Of a stretch of DNA of 64,000 bases, positions 33,594-44,220 are shown piece after piece. Within the stretch, counting starts at the first letter, position 1. Each line of letters opens with the position of its first letter. Source of the stretch: Acarospora socialis (lineage: Eukaryota; Ascomycota; Lecanoromycetes; Acarosporales; Acarosporaceae); the NCBI GenBank assembly GCA_025617375.2, contig JAMYGW020000006.1, positions 1,927,001-1,991,000 on the forward strand, in the 5' to 3' direction. Below the pieces are notes generated by a model, which ran no database searches, was not told the DNA's origin, and saw only the letters and a list, made by a program, of their open reading frames with translations. The position numbers and the translations under genes are program-made.

Positions 33594-34007
33594 TGTTACA
33601 GTCAAGTCAGAACAGACTTGAGACAGATCAGTGTGTATATGAAAAGAGTATACACTCAGAAAACTGCTAGACAGCAGTCATGTAACATCTCACTGTGCTC
33701 AATGTGCAGACAGTGAGCTGAGCAAGCTAGACAGCAATCACATGACATCTCATCATGCTCAACATGCAGAAGATGAGCTGAGTGAGCTGAAACTTAATGT
33801 GCTTGATGTGCTCAACAATGAGATCAACAAGAGATAACAAGCACAGTACCTATATAGTAGAATCATTTTTCTTATGAAAACAATCATGTTCAACTTAAGT
33901 AACAATCTAAGAGTTAAAGATCAGAATCATTTCAGATCAGTTGTTATATCAATAAGCACAAACTCTTAGTTCTACATACTCAAGAAATCTCAGGTTAGAA
34001 TGTTACA
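33594..34007 (+). repeat. Element A 5' LTR (414 bp)
   Basis: Starts TGTTACAG and ends ATGTTACA. It contains two tandem 60-bp units (33,666-33,725 and 33,726-33,785) and a CTATATAGTA TATA-like box near 33,850. CTTTGAACATTC follows directly, the likely primer-binding site. The last 170 bp are shared with the LTRs of B and E. Confidence 0.9.
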
Positions 34008-37000
34008 CTTTGAACATTCTTATGATATAATGAGTATGATGTTTAATATTCAGAAAAATGTCTCAATCTTGTTCTTGAAGCAAGCTCAAGCAAACTCATC
34101 TTTATCATCTATCTCAAGTAAAGTGACAGCACAATCAGCAATGTCAGCTCAGATAATACAACTATCTGCAAATGCACTAAAAATTCAGGTATCTGATGCT
34201 TTTGATGAAGAATGAGAAAAGTTGTGAGTCTTTGTGGTGAAGCTTGACCTGTACATTGAATTCAATCAACTGAAGTTTCATACTGATCAAGAAAAGACAT
34301 TGTTTGTGATGATTTATCTCATGAACACAGTCTTCAATTGAGTTAATCTCAAGCTGCATGAGTTCTTGAGAAAGAAATACAAAGAATGCAACACAGACAC
34401 AAAGTTTATGTTCAGTAACTATACATAATTCAAGAAAAAACTCAAGAAAGTCTTCAGAGTAATCAACAAAGAAAGAGCAGCAGAGAAATAAGTTTACATC
34501 TTGCAACAGAGTGAATCAGCAGCAGTATATGTCACAAAGTTTCAGTGATTAGTAGCACTTATCAGATAAAACAACAAAGCACTCATCTATCAGTACTATT
34601 GTAAGTTGAGAAAGTTCATCAAAGACAAGATAGTCTGAGCAAAACAATCAAACAATCTTCAGAGAATGATCAATTTGAGCATTAATATCAACAGTTGTCA
34701 ATAGAAACAACAGATGAAACAGAAAAAATATTGAATGTCATTTATGATAAAAGATCAAGAAGAAAGCTTCTGACTGTGAATCAAGCAATATATTTTATCA
34801 ATAAGACATAGAAGAACAGACTCTATGAATCTCAATATAATCAAGAAGTGTTGTCAGAAGTCATGAAAGACTAAATGAGTGAAGTATGAATGTCAGTCAG
34901 AGTGATTCACTAAGTCTTAGATGATATCACAAAACAAAATATGAACATGTTACAACTGCAGAAAACTCAAACATCTTGCTTGAGAATGCAACAGATCTTA
35001 AATGAAAAGAAAAAATGTTGCAGTGACAGTCAAGAAAAATATATGCATAGTGCATGACACTCTCAGCTGAACAATCTGTTACAATGACATGTGCAGAGTA
35101 CACATGAGTGCAAAAGATAAAGCTGAATGATATTCTCAGAGACTGTGCAAGAGTGTGAAGAACAGATATGATGTGATGAGTTAATCAATCTACAAGAAAG
35201 AATTAGCTATTCTTATCAAGAAAAAAGTTCTTGATGCTGAGAAAGAAGACAATGTTCTTGAAGATGACATCAAAGAGACTGATGATCATGAATTTCAGAT
35301 TGATGAATCTTAAATATTTTTTGACAGTGATACACTTACAGAAGAAAGTTCAGACAATACTGAGACAGAACTTTCAAGAAAGTACTGAACAAAGATTGAA
35401 GAGAATCTAAGTATTCAGAGAAAAATGACATCAGATTGCAATACAATGCAAAAGAAAAAGCAAGAAACTCAAGATCAGAAAGCAGAGATATGCAAAGAAT
35501 TTAATGATCTAATAAAAGACATATAAACAGTTACAGAAAAGCTGATGTCAGAATTTCTTGTGTGAAGAATCAAGAGTCACAAGATTAAGATATACTTATC
35601 TGAAGAGTATATCATGCAGAATGAAAACAGATGAATCTTCAGTGAAGAATATATATCATCTGAATTTCTGCAAAGAGTAAGAGTCTTTGAGAGTCAGTTG
35701 CAGATAAAGTACAATCAGTATGAACTCTGACTACACTTAGAAAGACACATTGAGCAGCACAGTCTAAAGTATGTGAATCTTATGATCAAAAGAAAACTCA
35801 GATGATTTCAAGAACTTTGAAGATGAGCTGAACAATCAAGTGAGTCAAAAAATGAAAAGCTTTCTTGACAAGACTAGAGAGTAAGAAGCTAGCAATGTCT
35901 CAAAGACAAGACAATGATCATTGAATATGAATCAAAATTATGATCAATGAACATCAAATCAATACATTGATGAATTTTGAAGCAAACAGTAACATTATAA
36001 ATCAAAAGACAGTCAATATGTTAGAATTAGAGACACAGTGAGCACACTGTTCATTCAACATACAAATGATGAACAGAGTCATTGAAAGAATCAATGAGAA
36101 AATCTGTGTGATGATCTTGATTCTTGAAAACTCACAAGAGATCATGTTTGATGTCATGAAGTTGATTAAATATGATGCAATGCTAAGAATGTCTTGATTA
36201 TGCAAAAAGAATCTGTGAATCAATTGAATCACAAAAGAAATATGTGCAGTCAAAGATGCATATGAGATTTCTAAACAATCAGAGATGAGCTTATCAGAAC
36301 ATAAGTCATGAAATCATGAAATACTGCTATTGAATGAAAAGCAATCTAAGTGAATATCATTATACTCAATGAGTAAGAATCAACTCAAGAAAGTTAGAAC
36401 TTATCTTGACAAGAATCTTAAAAGAAAATTCATAAAATCATTAAAATCATCAGCAGAATATCTGATTCTGTTTGTATCAAAGAAGAATGACAGAAAATGA
36501 TTATGTGTCAATTATAGACAACTCAATGAGATAACTCATCAAAACAGTTATTCTCTATCACTGATAGAAGAATTGCAGAATCAGTTAAGCAAAACTAAGT
36601 GATTCATGAGCTTAGATCTTAAGAACATCTATTATCAAGTTAGAATGAAAGAAGATAAAAAATGAAAGACAGTATTCTGAACAAGATATGAACACTATGA
36701 GTACATTATTATGTTATTTGGGCTGAAAAATGTTCCAGTCATCTTTTAAAGATTAATCAACAACACATTGAGAGAATATCTCAATGATTTTGTGATCACA
36801 TATCTCAATGATATTCTGATATACTCAGAAAATCTTGAAAAGCACTGTGAGCATGTGCACAAGATATTGACAAAGCTCAATGAGAGAGCTCTCTACATGA
36901 AAAAGTCAAAAAGCAGATTTGAGATCAAGAAAGTCAAGTTTTTAGACTATGTAATTCAATCTAAACAAATCAAAAAGAATTTAAAGAAGACAGAAGCAGT

Positions 37001-38965
37001 CAGAAACTGATTAATGCTGAAATGAATTAAGAAAGTACAAGTCTTTCTAGAACTGACAAACTATTATTGAAAGTTTGTATCAAACTATGCAAGAATTGCA
37101 GAATCACTGATGCATTTAACACACAAAAGTGAAGAATAGCATTGAGATCAAGAACAGAAGAATGCATTTCACATATTAAAGAAAAGTTTTAGTGAAACAG
37201 TACATCTGAGAATACTCAATTCAGCATGTGAGAAAACACTGAAAACTGATGCTTCAGATTTCACAGTAAAAGCATGTTTGTATCAGATTAAGAATGAGTG
37301 ACAGAAATTCATAGCATATCAATTTAGAAAGTTATCAGAACTCAAGAAAAGATATGAAGTTCATGATAAGAAACTTCTTGCAATAGTGAAAGCACTACAA
37401 GACTGAAGATCTTATCTCACAAAAATGAACAAGTCAATTCAGATCTATACAGATCACAAGAATTTAAGAAACTTCACAATGACAAAACAACTCAATCAAT
37501 GACAGATTTGTTGAGCAGAGCAGTTGGCAGATTATGAATTTCAGATTCATTACAAGAAAAATAATGAGAATGATGAAGCAGATGTCTTGAGTAGACAACT
37601 TGATCATGAAGATGTACAGACAGTACATGCTGAAATTTTAAGCAAAGACAACAACAAAATTCTCACAAAAGATTTAGCAGCAATGTACAAGATAGAGCAA
37701 GCTTTCTTGACAGACAAAGAACTCATAAAGATATATCACTACAGCAGAACTGAAGAACATCTAGAAGTTAAATGCACTGAAGATTTAATGCAAAGAAGAT
37801 GCAACATTAGTAATTTTAGAAATCAAATCATCAAGATGATTGCTGTGTGCAATTCATGCTGAAGAAACAAGATCAGTTGAAATAGATGATATGATGAAGT
37901 AATACAACTAAATGCACTAAATGCATCATGAAAGTCAGTTATCATGAACTTTATTATGAAGTTATCATCATTGAAGAATTCAGCATGAAGAGTGAGATTC
38001 AACAGTATATTGATCATAGTGAATAGATTAATCAAGTACACAATGTTCATTTCATTCAAAGAAACTGCAACAGCACTAGTATTGATGTACATCATACTGC
38101 AAGAATTGATTAGCAATCATGAGCTATTAAAAGAATTTATCATCAACAGAGACAAGCTGTTTACAAGCAGATTTTGAAAGATGCTCACAGCAGAACTTGA
38201 GATAAAACATAAGATGTCAATGACATATTATTCACAGACAGATAGACAAAGCAAAGAAATAAATTAGACAGTAAAAACATACTTAAAACACTATGTCAAC
38301 AGAAATCAAAATGACTAAGTATGACTGTTGTCAATGATACAGTTTGTGTACAACAACACAAAAAATGAAATCACAGAAGAAACATCTTTCTATGTGAATT
38401 ATGACTATAACTCAGAGATATGACAAGATTCTGAGAAACACAGATCACAAAGTCAGAAAGTGATTTTGAATATTGCTCAGATGAAGAAACTACATCAACA
38501 TTTAACAGAATGAATTGAACAGCAGATGAAACAAACAACAGAGATAAAATCATTTGAAGAAGAAGAAAAGATATACTTAAAAATAAACAACATACAAATC
38601 AAAGAAAAAAGCAAGAAGCTGAGAAACAAGAGCATTGAATCATTCAAGATCATATGAAACATCAAGAAGTTAAGCTATGAACTAAACTTACTCAAGAAAA
38701 TAAGAATACATTCAGTATTTCATGCATTCATGTTACAGCATTGCAATCAGTTCATATCACTTTAAATCACTGAAACATCTGTCAAACTCAATGAAGAATA
38801 TGAAGTTGAGAACATTTTAGAAAAGAGAATGATTAGTGAGAAAGTTCACTATCTCATAAAATGAAAAGATTATGATATCTCAGAGAATATCTGAAAACTC
38901 AGAAAGAATCTCAAGAACTATGTGAAAAAAACTTCAACATTTTGAGAAAGAAAGTCAATATTAGC

Positions 38966-39433
38966 TCAGAAGAATGATGATATGAAGTTGATAAGTTGCA
39001 ACATTGTTTGAGAATTTTCATTCTCAGTTTCATCATTATCACTATCAAGTTCAGCAGCAAGACAGTCAGTCTTTTGCACAGTATAATGATTCATTTGATT
39101 CAGAATTTTCTGAAGATGCATAACTTTTAAGAAGAGTGTGATAAGTTCAGTGTGCTTAGTTGTCAAGACATTGTTTGTCTTACTCACTTCTTTCATTGTC
39201 TTGAATATTTTCTTTTGAAGAGAAATATGAGTTTTATTGAGAGACTTTCATGATATATTGACACATGAGTGATCACAGTGAGTACATTTATCACATTTCA
39301 GTTGAGATTTCATTACAAAGCAATCAAGATCACAAGAGACACAATGATCACAGAAAAATGAAATTAAGATGTCATCAAGTTGAATTTTCTTTGTAATTTG
39401 TAGACAGTTGAAATTTTTAGAAAGCATCATCAC
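38966..39433 (-). other. Element A antisense accessory frames with Zn2Cys6 spacing
   Basis: Opposite to gag-pol and between the chromodomain and the 3' LTR. The open stretch 39,248-39,433 (61 residues) carries six cysteines spaced C-x2-C-x6-C-x8-C-x2-C-x6-C, the GAL4-type Zn2Cys6 pattern, with a core DLDCFVM. The open stretch 38,966-39,196 is probably helical with an acidic patch ELDSDNDETENEN. The same arrangement recurs in elements B, C and D. It may encode a DNA-binding or regulatory protein of the element; function is inference only. Confidence 0.6.
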
Positions 39434-39505
39434 TGATAATGAACAATGTGAATACTCTCACTTATATAGACTCTAGAAAACTAGTGTTTAAGAAGAGAAG
39501 AATGA

Positions 39506-39919
39506 TGTTATGATTAAGTTGAGATGAGCTTGAAACAGATCAGTGTGTATATGAGAAGAACATACACTCAGAGAACTGCTAGATAGCAGTCACATGACAT
39601 CTTACTGTACTCAATGTGCAGACAGCAAGCTGTGCAAGCTAGACAGCAGTCACATGACATCTCACTGTGCTCAATGTGCAAAAGATGAGCTGAGTGAGCT
39701 GAAGCTTGATGTGCTTGATGCACTCAATGATGAAATTAACAAGAGATGACAAGCACAGTATCTATATAGTAGAGTCATTTTTCTTATAAAAACAATCATG
39801 TTCAACTTAAGTAACAATCTAAGAGTTAAAGACCAGAATCATTTCAGATCAGCTGTTATATCAATAAGCACAAATTCTTAGTTCTACATACTCAAGAAAT
39901 CTCAAATTAGAACATTACA
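39506..39919 (+). repeat. Element A 3' LTR (414 bp)
   Basis: Same length as the 5' LTR. It is preceded by the purine tract AAGAAGAGAAGAATGA and followed by CTCAG, the right target duplication. Differences from the 5' LTR are almost all transitions. Confidence 0.9.
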
Positions 39920-39924
39920 CTCAG

Positions 39925-40500
39925 TCTGAACATTTAGTTCAGATTTTAATGATTATAATTATGATTAATAAGTGAACTCATGAACTAGGGTTCAAGAATT
40001 TAGATTGAAAAAGTGTAATACATGAGTGTTATAAGTGAGTGTTATATTGTGAACAAAAATATTGCTTTCATTCTAAGATTACTATTTATCACATCAAGAA
40101 GACAGTATTTCTGAAGTAACTCTAATTACTTTTACTTTAATTTACATCTTTTGATGCAATATTTCAGTTATGTATATATCTCTTGATGAGAATCATGTTC
40201 TTTTGCTGAATGATAATTCACTTTGTGTGAATTGCAGCAAGATTAACATCTAAACAAGTTAGTTTATAGTTTCTTAACAGTGTGTTCAACATACTTTCAA
40301 AGAAAACAACAACATATACTTCTGCAGCTTCTTGCAGATTCTTTATGACTGAGATTTGAAATTGAAAGTTCTTGTCATGATGTCAAATCTTTATTGAATA
40401 GTTCTGAGTGATTTTCTGACATAGTTGTTAAAAGAAAAGTTTTTTCATCAAGAAAATGATTGATCTCTGATAGCAATGTATTTCACAAAGAATGACAATT
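39925..40500. other. AT-rich gap between element A and the left minisatellite
   Basis: No gene or recognised element is visible. It is CpG-free AT-rich sequence. Together with 32,861-33,593 it was one continuous stretch before element A inserted. Confidence 0.35.
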
Positions 40501-41010
40501 ATTGAGTAAAATTGAGTGTTAGAATTGAGTATTAAAATTGAGTGTTGAAATTAAAAGTTAAAATTGAGCAATAGAATTGAGCAATATCATGAGCATCATC
40601 ATCAAACATCAAAACAAAGCATCAAGACAAAGCACTGAAACTGAGCATCAAAACTGAGCAATAGAATTGAGCAATAAAATTAATTAATATTATAAGCATC
40701 AAAACAAAGCACAAAACTGAGCTTCAAAATTAAGCACTGAAATATAGCATCAAAACTGAGCATCAAAACTGAGCATTAAAATTGAGCATCAAATCTGAGC
40801 ATTAAAACTGAGCATCAAAATGAAGCATCATCATGAAGCACTGAAACAAAGCATTAAAACTGAGCATCAAAATTGAGCAATAAAATAAAGCACTGAAACT
40901 GAGCATCAAGATTGAGCACTGAAATAAAGCATCAAAATAAAGCATCAAAATGAAGTACTGAAACAAAGCATCAAAACTGAACAATAAAATTGAGTAATAA
41001 AATTGAGCTT
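40501..41010 (+). repeat. Minisatellite, left arm (unit about 13 bp, AAAACTGAGCATC)
   Basis: Around 35-40 decayed units of 11-16 bp built on AAAACTGAGCATC and AAAATTGAGCAAT. The same unit occurs in reverse orientation at 60,290-60,870. Both arrays end against related sequence (CTTACTG), so they look like arms of an inverted repeat that was later split by element B. Confidence 0.7.
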
Positions 41011-41280
41011 ACTGTCTGACTTTCAGCAATGAGTTAATCTAGCTTTTGCAGTGACTGTCTGAGTTTTTTCATCTTTATCTGTATTTGTAGCAGTATTCAT
41101 CTCAATCTTCACTTATATCTCAGCAGTATTCTCTTTCATGTTTTCTTCACTCTTTTCTTTTTTCTTTTCTTCACTGTGAGTTTTTTCATTCTCATGTGTT
41201 TCTTCAGCAGTCAGTGTCTTCTCTTTACTCAGTATTATCTTTGTAGAACTATGTTTCATTGAAGATTTCTTGCTATATGT
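41011..41280 (-). pseudogene. Lys/Glu/Thr-rich coding-like relic
   Basis: On the minus strand this reads as low-complexity, charged sequence (for example EETHENEKTHSEEKKKEKSE) with few interruptions. No family is recognised. It is cut off at 41,280 by the insertion of element B, and a continuation beyond 59,866 was not identified. Confidence 0.3.
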
Positions 41281-41640
41281 TGTTACAACCATGTCTGAAG
41301 AGAAAAAAACCCATGAGTCTGAAATCAGAAGTTTGTCTGAAGTGTGTATGAAGAAACTGCTAAACAGCAGTCATATAACAGTACAACAGCTCAATGATGA
41401 GCAGACAAGCTGAAAGCTCAATCTCTCAACATCAAGACATCAAGATATCAAGAGAGTTCAATGCAGAGATGTTGAGCATGTTCTATATAGTAGAGTTGTT
41501 TTTCTTATAAAAACAATCATGTTCAACTTAAATAATCATCTAAGAGTTAAAGACCAGAACCATTTCAGACCAATTGTTATATTAACAAGCACAAACTCTT
41601 AGCTCTACATACTCAAGAAATCTCAGGTTAGAACATTACA
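41281..41640 (+). repeat. Element B 5' LTR (360 bp)
   Basis: Starts TGTTACAACC and ends AACATTACA, with a CTATATAGTA box near 41,490. It is followed by CTTTGAACACTC. The same LTR type occurs as the solo copy at 18,049-18,409. Confidence 0.88.
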
Positions 41641-43389
41641 CTTTGAACACTCTTATGATATAATGAGTATGATGTTTGACACACAGAAAAATGTCTCAAC
41701 TTTGTTCTTGAGACAAGCTCAGACAAATTCATCTTTACTATTTACTTCAGATAGAATGACAGCACAATCAGCAATGATGCTGACTTAGACTATACAACTA
41801 TTTCTGAGTGCATCTAAGATACAGATATCAAATATCTTTGATGAAGAGAGAGAGAAGCTGTGAGTCTTTGTGACTAAACTTAATCTATACATTGAATTTA
41901 ATCAGCTGAAGTTTCAAATCAATCAAGAAAAGACACTGTTTGCAACAACCTATCTTGTGAATGCAGCTTTTGATTGAGTTGATCTCAAACTGCATGAGTT
42001 TCTAGAAAAGAAATATGAAGAATGCAATGCAGACACAGAGTTTATGTTTAATGACTACATATGATTTAAGAAAGAATTAAGAAAAGTCTTTAAAGTAATT
42101 AATGAAGAAAGAACAGCAGAAAAATGAGTTTACATCTTACAACAAAGTGAATCAGCAGCAGTATATATCACAGAGTTTCAGTGATTAATGACACTTATCA
42201 GATAAAATAATGAAGCACTCATCTATTAGTACTATTATGAGTTGAGAAAATTCATCAAGAACAAAATAACTCAAGCAAAACAATCAGATAATCTTCAGAG
42301 AATGATTGATCTGAATATTAACATTAATAGTTGTCAATGAGAACAACAGATGAAACAAAAAGAATATTGAATATTATCTATGATAAAAGATCAAGAAGAA
42401 AGCTTCTGACTGTGAATGAAGCAATATATTTCATTAATAAGACATAGAGAAACAAATTCTATGAATCTCAATGTGATTAAAAAGTGTCATCAGAAATCAT
42501 GAAAGATTAAATGAACAGAGTATGAATGTCAGTCAGAGTGGTTCACTAAGTCTTAGATGACACTGTGAAATGAAATGTAAATGTGTTACAACTGCAGAAA
42601 ACTCAAACATCTTGTCTGAGAATGCAACAGATCTCAAATGAAAAGAAAGAATATTGCAGTGACAGTCAAGAAAAATACATGCATAGTGCATGACACTCTC
42701 AGCTAAACAGTCTGTTACAATGACATGTGCAGAGTACACATAAGTGCAAAAGATAAAGCTGAATAATATCTTCAGAGATTACACAAAGACATGAAGAACA
42801 GATATGATGCAAGAAGTTAATCAATTTACAAAAAAGAATTAGCTATTCTTATCAAGAAAAGAGTTCTTGATGCTGAGAAAGAAGACAATGCTCTTGAAGA
42901 TGACATTGAAGAGACTGATGATTATGAATTTCAGATTGATGAATCTTAAATATTTTCTGACAACAATACACTCACAAAAGAAAGTTTGAACAATGCTGAG
43001 ACAGAGTTCTCAAGAAAGTACTGAGCAAAGATCAAAAGAGATCTAAGTATCAAGAGAGAAACAGCATCAAATCACAATACAATGTAGAAAAAAAAGCAAA
43101 ATCAGAAAGCAGAGATATATTAAGAATTTGATGATTTAATAAGAGATATACAAACAGTCATGAGAAAACTGATATCAGAATCTCTTGTGTAAAAAATCAA
43201 GAGTCACAAGATCAAGATATGCTTATCTGAAGAGTATATCATGCAGAATGAAAACAAGTGAACTTTCAGCAAAGAATATATATCATCTGAATTTCTGCAA
43301 AGAGTAAAAGTCTGTGAGAGTCAATTGCAGATGAAATATAATCAGTATGAATTTCAACTACATCTGAAAAGATGCATTGAGTGACACAG

Positions 43390-43705
43390 TGTTATGTTTC
43401 AACTGAGATTTCTCAATTATAGGACTAGAGTTTGTGCTTCTTGATACAAAGGTTCAAAGGTTCTAGGTAAACAGTAGCTTTGTATTGCATAACTAGATGA
43501 GTTGAACATGATTGATTTCATAAGGGAATCAACCCTACTATATAGAAATAAACACACTGACACACTCAGCATTTCAGTGTTCTGATGTGTTCTTGGCACA
43601 TGCTTACAAGAAAATGTCTGACATTTTATCATTTCATGCTTAGAATTATGCCTGCTTCAGGTGTACCCTCTATCACACTACTCTTCTTGAAATATGATCA
43701 TAACA
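43390..43705 (-). repeat. Element C 3' LTR (316 bp)
   Basis: Left copy, which is the 3' LTR because the element points left. It equals the right copy in length. A pyrimidine run just to its right (CCATCTCTCTTTTT) is the polypurine tract on the coding strand. Confidence 0.9.
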
Positions 43706-43759
43706 CCATCTCTCTTTTTCAGATGCTAGTTCTCTAGAGTTTATTTAAGTGAGAGTATA

Positions 43760-44220
43760 TATCAGCACTTGTTCATCATCTCTTTTTGATGATGCATCTG
43801 AAATTCAAAAATCATCTTCACCTTGTCAATACTATCTTTCATAAAGAAAATCCTGCACTCATTTCTTGTGATCATTGTCTTGACATTGATCTCTCTTGTA
43901 TTGTAATGTCTTCTGATTCTTTGATGTTGTCTGACTTCTTGAAGTCTGTGAAGTGTACTGAATGTGTGCATCAAGATCATCTCTGCATCAGTCTCTCTCT
44001 TGACTTCTTAGAGTCTGTTTGTTTAAAGACTGAGAATGAGCTCTCTCTGACTCTTGATGAGCAACTTTCTGTGTTCTTAGCAAAAATTGCTAGATTGTGA
44101 AAAATCTTGAAACAGTTCAAAGCTCAAATTGACACAAGAGCAAAGTGTCTCACTGAAGAGCTGACAGATGATAATGATGGAATGAAGAACAAAAATTCTT
44201 GATCAATGTCACAACTTATG
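43760..44220 (+). other. Element C antisense accessory frame with Zn2Cys6 spacing
   Basis: Opposite in direction to the gag-pol of C. The 104-residue open frame 43,786-44,100 has six cysteines spaced C-x2-C-x6-C-x18-C-x2-C-x6-C (CDHC...C...CTEC...C), then a Leu/Glu-rich region, with further acidic sequence up to about 44,220. It is the best preserved of the antisense frames in this nest. Function unknown; a Zn2Cys6-like DNA-binding domain is inferred from spacing only. Confidence 0.6.

Larger units (their letters stand above)
33594..39919 (+). mobile_element. Element A: fossil Ty3/gypsy chromovirus
   Basis: A full-length 6,326-bp element with 414-bp LTRs and a perfect target duplication CTCAG (33,589-33,593 and 39,920-39,924). 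Parts in order are gag (about 34,030-35,900, zinc knuckle near 34,950), a protease/linker region, reverse transcriptase (about 36,290-37,000, including FVITYLNDILIYS), RNase H (about 37,240-37,570), integrase with an HHCC-like head and RDKLFTS core (about 37,600-38,560) and a chromodomain-like end (38,785-38,900). The RT-RNase H-integrase order and chromodomain place it among chromoviruses. An antisense accessory frame and a purine tract precede the 3' LTR. It looks whole in layout but is broken dozens of times. Same family as element D. Confidence 0.9.

Noticed and set aside
34177-34506. Minus-strand 109-codon frame at the start of element A (and its mirror in D)
   Set aside because: It is the complement of the gag coding region in both copies, so it follows from gag and needs no gene of its own.
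37823-38116. Minus-strand frames repeated in A, B, C, D and E opposite integrase
   Set aside because: They recur because the integrase region is conserved; the sense strand explains them. Unlike the Zn2Cys6 frames they have no motif of their own.
40501-41010. Repeat array resembling a CRISPR at first sight
   Set aside because: Short contiguous degenerate units without spacers, in a fungal genome; it is a minisatellite.
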